From contig JAZTYA010000002.1 in the NCBI GenBank assembly GCA_045636705.1, positions 1-22,854 on the forward strand: a stretch of DNA of 22,854 nucleotides. Direction: 5' to 3'. The position numbers were made by a program, and so were the translations under genes. The notes below the pieces were generated by a model. The model ran no database searches. It saw only the letters and a program-made list of their open reading frames with translations, and had not been told where the DNA came from. Shown in pieces: positions 15,313-22,648 of this stretch (position 1 is the stretch's first letter; the number at the start of each line of letters is the position of its first letter). The DNA comes from SFWF01 sp045636705. GTDB lineage: Bacteria; Bacillota; Clostridia; Oscillospirales; Acutalibacteraceae.

Positions 15313-15983
15313 TATTCTTCTCCAAGAATTGTTTTTATTTGTTGGCAAAGATTTTCAAAATAGGCAAAATCTCTGCCTGATTTTTCGAGGTCAAGCTTAC
15401 ATTTAAGGGCAATTTTAAGTTGCTTTTCAATATAAGCCTTGTCGGTGGGATTTTTAGGGTCAAGCTTGCCCACGCGGTAAAAGGCTTCGCTTTTTTCTGC
15501 AGTCTTGCCTGAAAATTTTACCTTTATAACACAGTAAAGCTTTCCTGCGTCAAGAACCGCTTTTTCTTCTATGGTTTCAAAACCTACCGAAGATAAATAG
15601 CGGCGCAAGTAATCGGCACCCGTCATAGGCTGAAGAATTAAGGTGTAGCGGTTGTTTTTTATCCAGGGGCATCTGCTTAGTATGCCTTCGATTACCTCTC
15701 CACCCATACCGGCTATAACAACACAGTCAACCTCGTGCGGTTCAATAGCAGAAAGGCCGTCGCTAAGCCTTGTTTCAATATTTTTAAGACCGCATTTTTC
15801 TATGTTTTGTTTTGCAACAGACAAAGGCTTTTCGTTAATATCTGCCGCAATAACAAAAGGAGAAATTTCTGCCTTAACCAAAGAAATCGGCAGATGACCG
15901 TGGTCAGTGCCGATATCCGCAACCCTTAAGCCTTTTGGCACAAGGGTCTGAACTGTATAGAGTCTGTCTTTAAGAGTGCGCAT
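15312..15983 (-). CDS. trmK: tRNA (adenine(22)-N(1))-methyltransferase TrmK
   Basis: TrmK methylates N1 of A22 in the D-loop of bacterial tRNAs using SAM. The 223-residue protein has the Rossmann SAM site VADIGTDHGHLP (21-32), an acidic AADIN at 46-50, IAGMGGEVI (90-98) and the family-typical LQPMTGADYLRRYL, followed by a helical C-terminal part. Its ATG overlaps the stop of the DUF1858 gene by one base and has no strong ribosome site, so it is probably translated by coupling. In many Firmicutes the next gene is a Nif3/DUF34 protein; here rqcH takes that place. Confidence 0.93.
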   Translation of the reverse strand: MRTLKDRLYTVQTLVPKGLRVADIGTDHGHLPISLVKAEISPFVIAADINEKPLSVAKQNIEKCGLKNIETRLSDGLSAIEPHEVDCVVIAGMGGEVIEGILSRCPWIKNNRYTLILQPMTGADYLRRYLSSVGFETIEEKAVLDAGKLYCVIKVKFSGKTAEKSEAFYRVGKLDPKNPTDKAYIEKQLKIALKCKLDLEKSGRDFAYFENLCQQIKTILGEE

Positions 15984-16186
15984 TATTTGTTAAAATAAGC
16001 GTTAAGTTTAGCGATTAATTCATCTGCATCGGTGCCGTGAACTTCACAAGCCTGAGCAATGGTTTCGCCTCTGGAAGCAGGACATCCAAGGCAGTGCATA
16101 CCGATTTCAAAGAAATATTCAGCACAACCTGTATCGATATCAAGAACGTCGCCTATAAGCATATCTTTTGTAATTTCTACAGCCAT
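15983..16186 (-). CDS. DUF1858 domain protein (redox disulfide type)
   Basis: A 67-residue protein that is a single DUF1858 domain, the family first noted next to hybrid-cluster proteins. It has the conserved DVLDIDTGCAEYFFEIGMHC pattern with C21 and the CxxC pair C32/C35 (HCLGCPAS), likely a reversible disulfide or a small metal site. An AAGGAGA site precedes the ATG. It is tied to trmK by a one-base overlap. Redox work in an anaerobe is plausible; the partner is unknown. The hairpin-array element lies immediately upstream of its ribosome site and would be part of its 5' transcript. Confidence 0.88.
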   Translation of the reverse strand: MAVEITKDMLIGDVLDIDTGCAEYFFEIGMHCLGCPASRGETIAQACEVHGTDADELIAKLNAYFNK

Positions 16187-16212
16187 TTTTGTTTCTCCTT
16201 AAATTATAAATT

Positions 16213-16412
16213 AAAATGATGTTTGCTTACGCAAATGATGGAGCTAAATGCTATGATGGTGCCCTTCGGTCAATGATGGTTTGCCTTATGGCAAAATTTT
16301 GGTGTGCCTTTGGCACTTAATTAAAATAGCGTCGCAGACACCTTAATTTGTGCAAAGCACAAGCATCATACACCGCAGGTGTGCATCATAGGACGAAGTC
16401 CTGCATCATTTT
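16213..16412. repeat. palindromic hairpin-array element with ATGATG/CATCAT linkers
   Basis: A 200-bp non-coding element with 9-bp inverted ends (AAAATGATG at 16213-16221, CATCATTTT at 16404-16412). The left half has ATGATG at 16216, 16235, 16253 and 16273; the right half CATCAT at 16364, 16384 and 16404, with 18-20 bp periods. Between linkers lie short hairpins: TTTGC/GCAAA (16222-16235), AGC/GCT (16242-16252), an imperfect TGCCC/GGTCA (16260-16272), TTTGCC/GGCAAA (16280-16295), GTGCC/GGCAC (16304-16316), a central GTC/GAC within TTAATT-rich flanks, TTGTGC/GCACAA (16348-16362), ACACC/GGTGT (16370-16382) and AGGAC/GTCCT (16390-16402). ATTAAA occurs on both sides (16210-16215, 16415-16420), perhaps a target duplication. 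It fills nearly the entire gap between yhaM and the DUF1858 gene. Confidence 0.85.
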
Positions 16413-16415
16413 TCA

Positions 16416-17387
16416 TTAAAAAAGTTTAGTATTTTTATCAAAATCATCTCGTCCGTGGTTATAAAGCTTTCGGTTGTCCATAGACCAAAGACGACCTGAA
16501 AACTCACCCTTTTCGAGTTTTTCACAGGTTTCCTTCATTTCATACATACGGGCATCAAGCATATCAAGTTCGGATAAAAGCTCCGCCTCGATAAATGCAG
16601 GTCGCACAGCGGCACCAAAATCGGGTTCGCCGTGGTGGGATAAAACCATGTGTTCAAGAAGCATAATAACCTCGTTTTTTATACCGAGTTTATCTGCAGT
16701 AGCTCTTATCATCATGGCGCCCTCTGCAAGATGGCCAATAAGGTTACCTCTTGCGGTATAACCTGTGGCAAGACCGGAAGAAGAGGTGTCATATTCTAAA
16801 GTTTTTGCAATATCATGCAAAATAATACCTGAAAGCAGAAGCTCGCGGTCAACAAAGGGATAAACGTCGCAAATGCCTTCTGCTAAACGAACTATAGATA
16901 AAGTGTGCATCAAAAGTCCGCCGCGAATAGCGTGATGAAGCTTAAATGCCGCAGGCCAGAAAAGAAGTTTTTCCTTGTGTTCTGAAAGGAGCGCGGTTAC
17001 CACGGCTCTAAGGTCTAAATCCTCAAAAGCTTCGGCAGTATCAAAAAGCTCCGCAAACATCTTTTCGGAAGAATAGTCTGCGCTTGCGACAAAATCGGCA
17101 GGGTCAAGTCCGTCAAGGGCAGTTGCAACACGAATCTTTTCAATTCGTATCTGGTCTGCACCGTTATAGGATGAAACCGAACCTCTTATTTTTACAATGT
17201 CGCCTGCAGCATATTCGCCGTGAACGGCAGGCACGTATGACCAAAGCTTTGCGTTAATCTCTCCGCTTTTGTCCGAAAGCATCATATCAAGGTATGTATC
17301 CCCTTTAGTAGAGGTTTTGCGCTCGACAGATTTCACAAGCAAAAAGCAGTCGACAAGACCGTTTTGCCCAGCAGGAGTAAAGTTCAT
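16416..17387 (-). CDS. yhaM: 3'-5' exoribonuclease YhaM family (OB fold plus HD domain)
   Basis: A 323-residue YhaM-type exonuclease that degrades RNA (and ssDNA) from the 3' end. The N-terminal OB fold covers about 10-90 (GDTYLDMMLSDKSGEINAKLW, then GDIVKIRGSV), and the HD domain about 145-300 with HH at 151-152, H161, the HD pair H191-D192 in IILHDIAKT, H219 and HH at 251-252, all likely metal ligands. ATG with AGGAGG just before it, overlapping the end of ireB (gap 10 bp). The stop codon touches the right end of the hairpin array. Length is normal (about 310-320). Confidence 0.92.
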   Translation of the reverse strand: MNFTPAGQNGLVDCFLLVKSVERKTSTKGDTYLDMMLSDKSGEINAKLWSYVPAVHGEYAAGDIVKIRGSVSSYNGADQIRIEKIRVATALDGLDPADFVASADYSSEKMFAELFDTAEAFEDLDLRAVVTALLSEHKEKLLFWPAAFKLHHAIRGGLLMHTLSIVRLAEGICDVYPFVDRELLLSGIILHDIAKTLEYDTSSSGLATGYTARGNLIGHLAEGAMMIRATADKLGIKNEVIMLLEHMVLSHHGEPDFGAAVRPAFIEAELLSELDMLDARMYEMKETCEKLEKGEFSGRLWSMDNRKLYNHGRDDFDKNTKLF

Positions 17388-17397
17388 AGTTTCCTCC

Positions 17398-17643
17398 TTA
17401 GTGTGTTAAGTAATACTTAACGAGATTTTGAAGAAGAGTGTCCCTGTCAACCCTACGAATAAGGTTACGAGCATTATTATGGGTGGTAATATAGGTCGGG
17501 TCTTCCGAAAGGATGTATCCGACAATTTGGTTTATGGGATTATATCCTTTTTCCTTTAAAGCATCATAAACGGTCAAGAGAATATTTCTAATCTCCTGCT
17601 CCTGTTCATCGCCTATAGAAAAGGTTTGGGTTTTATCTAGCAT
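17398..17643 (-). CDS. ireB: IreB family regulatory phosphoprotein (UPF0297)
   Basis: An 81-residue UPF0297/YrzL protein with the highly conserved block DALKEKGYNPINQIVGY (28-44), then DPTYITTHNNARNLIR. In Enterococcus faecalis, IreB is phosphorylated on N-terminal Thr by the PASTA kinase IreK and acts as a negative regulator of cephalosporin resistance; T5 and T7 here lie in the matching region. It is usually found between alaS and the Holliday-junction resolvase gene ruvX/yqgF; neither is adjacent here, so the gene has moved. AAAGGTGG lies 8 bp before the ATG. Confidence 0.94.
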   Translation of the reverse strand: MLDKTQTFSIGDEQEQEIRNILLTVYDALKEKGYNPINQIVGYILSEDPTYITTHNNARNLIRRVDRDTLLQNLVKYYLTH

Positions 17644-17679
17644 AAAATTTAACCACCTTTCAAAGATTTTACTAATTAT

Positions 17680-17708
17680 ATTTTATAACAGATTTAATAT
17701 TATTACAA
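17680..17708 (-). promoter_or_regulatory. promoter for ireB-yhaM operon
   Basis: TTGTAA (17703-17708) and TAAAAT (17680-17685) on the minus strand with a 17-bp spacer, in the 76-bp gap between pheT and ireB. It probably starts the transcript running through ireB, yhaM, DUF1858, trmK, rqcH and pgeF. I see no clear terminator after pheT. Confidence 0.55.
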
Positions 17709-17719
17709 GTGGTAATTAT

Positions 17720-20107
17720 TTATCGAAGTTCTGCGCCGATTGCCGCCAGCTTTTTGATAATCTTGTTCTGAACGGCGGTCGACTGCTCCTCGGCAATGGT
17801 TGCTTCAGAGTCGCGAAGGGTAACGCTAAAGGCTACGCTCTTCTTGCCTTCGGGAATTTGTGAACCGATATAAACGTCGAAGAGTTCAACCTTTTCACAA
17901 AGTCTGCCTGCGGCCTCCTTGATAGTCTTTTCCATTGTTCCGACGGGAAGGTCGATATCGCAAAGCAATGCGAAGTCACGCTCTACTGCAGGGAACTTAG
18001 GTAACGCCTTATAAATAATTGTCTTCTTTTCGAGCTTGTAAAGTTCGTCAAGCTTAATTTCTGCAACGTAAACCTTAGCGTCAATGTCGTACTTTTCGGC
18101 AACCTTTGGATGAACTTCGCCGAAGGTACCAAGAACCATATCGCCGACAAGGATGGAAGCCTGTCTGCCTGGGTGTAAATAAGGCTCGCCGCTTCGTGTG
18201 AATTCTGCAGTAGCACCACGGGTAGCCAATACGTCCTCAACAAGACCTTTAAGTGTAAAGAAGTCTTCATCCTTGCCGTAAACACCGATGCAAAGGGTAG
18301 CAAGCTCGTCGGGTTGTTCGGTTAAAGGTAGAGAATGAGGAATAAAGCGGTTGCTAATCTCGAAAAATCTTCCTTCAATAATCTTACGGTTAAGGTTGGT
18401 TGAAAGAACGGTTAGCATGTTGGTTACAAGCTGGGTGCGAAGTGTAGAATACTCATCGCCTAAGGGATTTAAAATCTTAATAGCGGTTCTTCGTGTGTCG
18501 TTTTCATCAAGTAAAAGGTTATCAATAGCCTTAGATGCGATAAAAGAATAGGTTGCAATTTCTCTAGCACCCAGACTGCAAAGCACCGACTTTACAAGGT
18601 CGTTTTTAACCCTGTTGCCAAGCTTTTTACCACGGGTTAAGGTTCCCTTCATAGTGGAACCTACAATGTGGTCATAGCCGTAAATTCGCATAACCTCTTC
18701 GGCAAGGTCGGCTCTGCCTTCAACATCGTTACGAATAGAAGGAACCTTAACGGTTAAAACGCCGTCCTCAAGGGTTGTGGGAAGCTCTAAGCGATTAAGA
18801 ATATCAACCATAATATCAGAGGGAACATCAACACCTAAAAGGGAAGTGATATCTTCAGGTGTGGTTTTAATAATTCTGTCCTCAGGGAGTCCTTCGTTAA
18901 GGTCGATAACGCCGTCAACAATGTCGCCTGCATCAAGCATATCAATAAGCTGTAATGCGCGCTCCATAGCGAACTCTACGTTCTTAATGTCAATGTCCTT
19001 TTCAAATCTGCCGCTAGACTCGGTACGAATACCTAAAGCGCGGGCTGTATGACGGATAGAATCTCTTCTAAACTTTGCGCTCTCGAAGATAAGTTCAGGT
19101 GTATCTTCCTTAATTTCAGAGTTAAGACCGCCCATAATTCCTGCAAGGCCGGTAGCGTTTTCGTTATCGGCGATGACAAGCATGGAAGAGTTTAAGGTAT
19201 GCTCTTTTCCGTCAAGGGTGGTAAGCTGTTCGCCCTCGTTTGCCTTGCGGACAACGATTTTAGAATCCTTAATATCTCTGCGGTCAAAAGCGTGCATGGG
19301 CTGACCTGTTTCAAGCATAACGAAGTTTGTGATATCAACAATGTTATTGATAGGACGCATACCGGAAGCCTTAATTGCCTTTTTCATCCAGTCGGGAGAC
19401 TCTTTTATGCGAAGGTTTTTAACAGCTCTGCTCATATAACGCGGGCAAATGTCAAAAGCCTTAACCTCAACGTCAACATAGTCTTTTATATCGCCACCAA
19501 CCGTTTTGTAGGTGGGAACAGGAGGATGAAACTCCTTTTTTAGTACTACGCTTATTTCCTTTGCAACGCCAAGCACACAGTTGCAGTCAGGACGGTTAGC
19601 GGTGATTTTGAAATCGATAATATAGTCGTTAAGGCCTAAAATGTCGCGCATATCGGTACCAACAGGGTATTCATCCTTAAGAATTAGGATGCCGTAAACC
19701 TCTGCGCCGGGATAGTCATAATCCTTAAGGCAAAGTTCCTCGCCTGAGCAGAGCATACCGAGTGACTCGACGCCACGGAGCTTGCCCTTTTTGATGTGCA
19801 TGCCGTTTGGCAAATCACTGTTATCAAGCGCCGCAGGAACCAAAGCGCCTTCAAAGACGTTGTCTGCGCCTGTAACGATTTGAACAGTCTCGCCGTTACC
19901 AATATCCATTTGACAAATCTTAAGGTGGTCACTATTCTCATGAGGAGCTAAGGATACAATTCTAGCCGCAACAACATTCTTGCAGGTGTCGGCAAGATTA
20001 ATGCATTCTTCAATCTCGAAACCTGCCATGGTCATTTTGTCGCAAAGTTCCTCGACCGAAACGTCTATGTCAACGTAAGTTTTTAACTGATTAAGTGAAA
20101 TTTTCAT
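17720..20107 (-). CDS. pheT: phenylalanine-tRNA ligase beta subunit
   Basis: The beta chain of the (alpha-beta)2 PheRS. The 795-residue protein shows the full bacterial domain order: an N-terminal anchor (MKISLNQLKTYVDI), an EMAP/tRNA-binding OB domain (about 42-150, HENSDHLKICQMDIG), B3/B4 editing region (about 210-390, PRYMSRAVKNL, GQPMHAFDR, ESAKFRRDSIRHTARAL), B5 (about 400-470), catalytic-like core and a C-terminal ferredoxin-fold anticodon-binding domain (about 700-795, FPAVERDFALLCD to SVTLRDSEATIAEE). It follows pheS by 19 bp and shares its T-box control. Confidence 0.97.
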   Translation of the reverse strand: MKISLNQLKTYVDIDVSVEELCDKMTMAGFEIEECINLADTCKNVVAARIVSLAPHENSDHLKICQMDIGNGETVQIVTGADNVFEGALVPAALDNSDLPNGMHIKKGKLRGVESLGMLCSGEELCLKDYDYPGAEVYGILILKDEYPVGTDMRDILGLNDYIIDFKITANRPDCNCVLGVAKEISVVLKKEFHPPVPTYKTVGGDIKDYVDVEVKAFDICPRYMSRAVKNLRIKESPDWMKKAIKASGMRPINNIVDITNFVMLETGQPMHAFDRRDIKDSKIVVRKANEGEQLTTLDGKEHTLNSSMLVIADNENATGLAGIMGGLNSEIKEDTPELIFESAKFRRDSIRHTARALGIRTESSGRFEKDIDIKNVEFAMERALQLIDMLDAGDIVDGVIDLNEGLPEDRIIKTTPEDITSLLGVDVPSDIMVDILNRLELPTTLEDGVLTVKVPSIRNDVEGRADLAEEVMRIYGYDHIVGSTMKGTLTRGKKLGNRVKNDLVKSVLCSLGAREIATYSFIASKAIDNLLLDENDTRRTAIKILNPLGDEYSTLRTQLVTNMLTVLSTNLNRKIIEGRFFEISNRFIPHSLPLTEQPDELATLCIGVYGKDEDFFTLKGLVEDVLATRGATAEFTRSGEPYLHPGRQASILVGDMVLGTFGEVHPKVAEKYDIDAKVYVAEIKLDELYKLEKKTIIYKALPKFPAVERDFALLCDIDLPVGTMEKTIKEAAGRLCEKVELFDVYIGSQIPEGKKSVAFSVTLRDSEATIAEEQSTAVQNKIIKKLAAIGAELR

Positions 20108-20126
20108 CGCTTGTTACCTCTAACTA

Positions 20127-21146
20127 TTAAAACTGCTCTAAGAAACGTTGGTCGTTTTCAAAGAGAAGACGAATATCGCTTATCTTATAGCGTGTGATTG
20201 CAAGTCGGTCAATACCAACGCCGAAAGCAAAACCCGTATATTCTTCAGGGTCGATTCCGCAGCCTTTGAGCACGTTAGGATGAACCATACCTGCGCCCAA
20301 AATCTCAATCCAACCGCTGCCCTTACATACACGACAACCCTTGCCGCCACACTCGGAGCAGGAAACGTCAACCTCAACGCTGGGCTCTGTAAATGGGAAG
20401 AATGAAGGACGGAATTTAACCTTGGTGTCCTCACCGTAAATCTCGCGAGCAAACTGCTCAAGCACGCCCTTAAGGTCGCAAAGGGTGATACCCTTGTCAA
20501 CAACTAATCCTTCCATCTGGTGGAAAACGGGTGAGTGGGTTGCGTCAACCTCATCGGCACGGAACACACGACCGGGGCAAACCATCTTAATAGGAGGCTT
20601 GCGGTTCTGCATGGTTCTAATCTGAGTAGCAGAGGTCTGTGAACGTAAAAGAAGATTAGGATTTAGGAAGAATGTATCCTGCATATCTCTTGCAGGGTGG
20701 TCGGCAGGAACATTTAAAGCCTCGAAGTTATAGTAATCGGTCTCAACCTCGGGTCCGTCAACCACATCAAAGCCCATAGACTGGAAGATGTCTATAAGGT
20801 CGTTTGTTACAATATTAATAGGATGAAGTCCGCCAAGCTTTCTCTTCTTAGAGGGCATGGTAATATCAACAGTTTCGGCTAATAGTTTAGCCTCGGTAGC
20901 GGCGGCCTTGAGCTTTTCAACGGTGGAAGAAATAACCTCTTCAACCTCTGCCTTTACAGTATTTACAAGCTGGCCCATGACAGGACGTTCTTCAGGAGAA
21001 AGAGAACCCATCTGCTTTAAAATAGCGGTAAGTTCACCCTTTTTACCCAAGTATTTAACGCGAATGTCGTCAATCGCTTTAAGGTCGGCGGCAGAAGAAA
21101 TCTCCTCTAAAGCCGAAACCTTTATTTTGTCTAGTTGTTCTTTCAT
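20127..21146 (-). CDS. pheS: phenylalanine-tRNA ligase alpha subunit
   Basis: The catalytic alpha chain of PheRS: a coiled-coil N-terminus (about 1-80) and a class II core with motif 2 CPGRVFRADEVDATHSPVFH, a CSECGGKGCRVCKGSGW cysteine-rich loop and motif 3 GFAFGVGIDRLAI near the C-terminus. I use the ATG at 21144-21146 (MKEQLDKIKV, 339 residues, usual family length) behind GGAGG; a longer frame reaching 21251 would read through the T-box terminator and is not real. Expression is controlled by the Phe T-box leader directly upstream. Confidence 0.97.
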   Translation of the reverse strand: MKEQLDKIKVSALEEISSAADLKAIDDIRVKYLGKKGELTAILKQMGSLSPEERPVMGQLVNTVKAEVEEVISSTVEKLKAAATEAKLLAETVDITMPSKKRKLGGLHPINIVTNDLIDIFQSMGFDVVDGPEVETDYYNFEALNVPADHPARDMQDTFFLNPNLLLRSQTSATQIRTMQNRKPPIKMVCPGRVFRADEVDATHSPVFHQMEGLVVDKGITLCDLKGVLEQFAREIYGEDTKVKFRPSFFPFTEPSVEVDVSCSECGGKGCRVCKGSGWIEILGAGMVHPNVLKGCGIDPEEYTGFAFGVGIDRLAITRYKISDIRLLFENDQRFLEQF

Positions 21147-21168
21147 TATAAATCCTCCAAAAAACAAA

Positions 21169-21200
21169 AACTTCGCCCCTAATATATAAGGGACGAAGTT
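21169..21200 (-). terminator. T-box regulated terminator
   Basis: A 12-bp stem with one G-U pair (21189-21200 with 21169-21180) and an 8-base AT loop, followed on the minus strand by TTTGTTTTTT just before the pheS ribosome site. Formed when tRNA-Phe is charged. Confidence 0.9.
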
Positions 21201-21410
21201 AAAATTCAAACTCCGTGGTACCACCCACATTTTTGCTGCAAACAGAAGCAAACACTCTGTCGGTCTTTAACGGGACCGAACCGTCGAAGCCTACTGAAAA
21301 TTTCAGCCTCGCTGCTCAAAAGGGAACTTCAGAAGCATCTTTATCAACCATCCTTTCAGCCTATGGGACGGCTCTCTTTGTGAAAAAATACTACCTACTT
21401 TTCTTTGTCA
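21169..21410 (-). promoter_or_regulatory. T-box riboswitch (tRNA-Phe) controlling pheST
   Basis: The leader on the minus strand has the diagnostic T-box sequence GGTGGTACCACGG (around 21213-21225), whose UGGU bulge reads the tRNA acceptor end. The specifier codon is UUC at 21324-21326, placed in a CTGAAGTTCCCTTTTGAG context like other T-boxes, so it senses uncharged tRNA-Phe. An AGAGAG segment of Stem I is near 21378-21383 and a CCGTTAAAG stem III region near 21264-21272. It ends in a terminator (21169-21200) that competes with the antiterminator. Confidence 0.95.
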
Positions 21411-21414
21411 TAGC

Positions 21415-21420
21415 ATTATA
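21415..21420 (-). promoter_or_regulatory. -10 element of the pheST promoter
   Basis: TATAAT on the minus strand a few bases before the T-box Stem I. The -35 is weak: TTAATG or TTAACT near 21436-21446 lie at non-ideal spacings of 15 or 20 bp. Confidence 0.45.
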
Positions 21421-21482
21421 ACAGAAATATAATAACATTAAGTTAAATATTTTTCAAGCCTTTTTTAAAACTTTAAAATCAT

Positions 21483-22394
21483 TTAGTTTGAAGCTGAGCC
21501 AAGATATTCTTCAAGGCAAAGACCTGCGTTTTTAATAGCGGCTGCATGTTCAACACCTACGTAGCGATAATGCCACGGCTCGTAAACAACACCGGTAATA
21601 GCTTCTTTTTCTTTAGGATATCTCATTATAAAACCATACTCGTGAGCGTGTTCTTGAAGCCAAGCGCATTGCTTTGTTTCGGTAAAGCTTTCGTCAAGTA
21701 TGTTAAAGTCAACGGCAAGCCCTAAGTGGTGCTCACTGGTTCTCGGTTTTGCTACCTCTGTGGCGGCAAGAGCTTCTGCATCTTCGGCAGACATGTCGGG
21801 GTTTTCTGCAAGAACCCTGTTGAGCTCATTTTTAAAACTGTTAGCCTGTCTTGCTTCAGACCTCCAAGCCGAAGCAACCCAAAGCCAAATTCCATCCTCC
21901 AATGCGGCATCACACATTTGATTTAGCATATCTATCGCGCGAGCATCAAAGCTCGTTCCTTCTGAAGCGTAGTGGGATTTTATCTGCACGCGCTCAGGCT
22001 CGTAGCCTTCGGGCAAAAGTTTAGAAGGACTAACAACAGCAAGATTCCAATTGCTTTCGTCAATAATAGCGATATCGGGAATCGAAGAGGTCAATTCGGA
22101 TGAGGAGGTATTCTCTGAAGACGGCAAGTCCTCTGAAGAGGTTGCAGTTTCGGAAGACTCAGTGATTTTAGAAGATAACTCTGATTCTGAGGAGGTGTTT
22201 TCTTCCAACGAAGATTCTATATAGGAAGATGACTCCTCTGACGAACTAGACAAAAGCGAAGAAAGATAGTCGGAAAACGGAGAAGAGGAAGATTCGTCAT
22301 CATAATATTCAAGGTCAATAGTAGGATTGTCGCTACAACCTACAACAAAGGTTAACAACATAACTATAGAAAGCAATAAACCGGTTATCTTCAT
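21483..22394 (-). CDS. VanY-like D-alanyl-D-alanine carboxypeptidase lipoprotein (M15B)
   Basis: A 303-residue zinc peptidase predicted to remove the terminal D-Ala from stem peptides outside the cell. It has a lipoprotein signal (lipobox VVGC, C20), a long acidic Ser/Glu-rich linker (about 25-106) and an M15B domain (about 115-300) with the zinc motif SEHHLGLAVDF (H222, D229), then the catalytic/zinc motif YEPWHYRYVG (E272, H275) and ASAWRSEARQ near 174-183. GGAGG precedes the ATG. The same design (lipobox, Ser-rich spacer, wall hydrolase) is seen in the GH25 gene at the left of the window. No van resistance genes are nearby, so it is more likely a housekeeping wall enzyme than a resistance factor. 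Confidence 0.92.
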   Translation of the reverse strand: MKITGLLLSIVMLLTFVVGCSDNPTIDLEYYDDESSSSPFSDYLSSLLSSSSEESSSYIESSLEENTSSESELSSKITESSETATSSEDLPSSENTSSSELTSSIPDIAIIDESNWNLAVVSPSKLLPEGYEPERVQIKSHYASEGTSFDARAIDMLNQMCDAALEDGIWLWVASAWRSEARQANSFKNELNRVLAENPDMSAEDAEALAATEVAKPRTSEHHLGLAVDFNILDESFTETKQCAWLQEHAHEYGFIMRYPKEKEAITGVVYEPWHYRYVGVEHAAAIKNAGLCLEEYLGSASN

Positions 22395-22426
22395 TTAAAT
22401 ATCCTCCAAGGAGTTAATACATTATC

Positions 22427-22455
22427 ATTATACAACAAAAGAATATAATAAGCAA
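22427..22455 (-). promoter_or_regulatory. promoter for the VanY-like gene
   Basis: On the minus strand TTGCTT (22450-22455) and TATAAT (22427-22432) with a 17-bp spacer, about 33 bp upstream of the ATG. Confidence 0.55.
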
Positions 22456-22589
22456 TATTAATATAAAAGAAATATACATATAATATATATACAAAAAGCG
22501 CGATGGAAGGATATGTAAAATCTTAATGGTAAATATGCATAAAAAACGCCTTATGATTTTATTAAAACAAGCCTAAATCACTAAATTGA

Positions 22590-22648
22590 AAAAAAGGTAA
22601 AAAATTTTTAAAAAAAGTGTTGACAATGGGTTTTCTTTGTGGTAATAT
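22590..22648 (+). promoter_or_regulatory. strong promoter, probable rRNA operon P1
   Basis: A perfect -35 TTGACA (22620-22625), 17-bp spacer and TAATAT -10 (22643-22648) preceded by TGG, with an A/T-tract upstream (about 22590-22615) that resembles an UP element. The stretch from 22395 to here (about 200 bp) is otherwise very AT-rich and non-coding, holding only the divergent VanY promoter. Confidence 0.8.

Noticed and set aside
15056..15406. 116-codon plus-strand frame spanning the rqcH/trmK junction
   Set aside because: It is antisense to two well-supported genes and shows no domain or ribosome site.
16213..16412. CRISPR array reading of the ATGATG repeats
   Set aside because: Repeats are only 6-7 bp, spacers are themselves palindromes, and the repeat orientation flips at the centre; no cas genes are present.
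20127..21251. Longer pheS frame with 35 extra N-terminal residues
   Set aside because: The extension is read from the T-box antiterminator and terminator; the ATG at 21146 has a GGAGG site and gives normal family length.
21483..22394. Vancomycin-resistance determinant
   Set aside because: Only a VanY-type domain is present, with no vanHAX, vanRS or vanZ genes near; a housekeeping D,D-carboxypeptidase is more likely.
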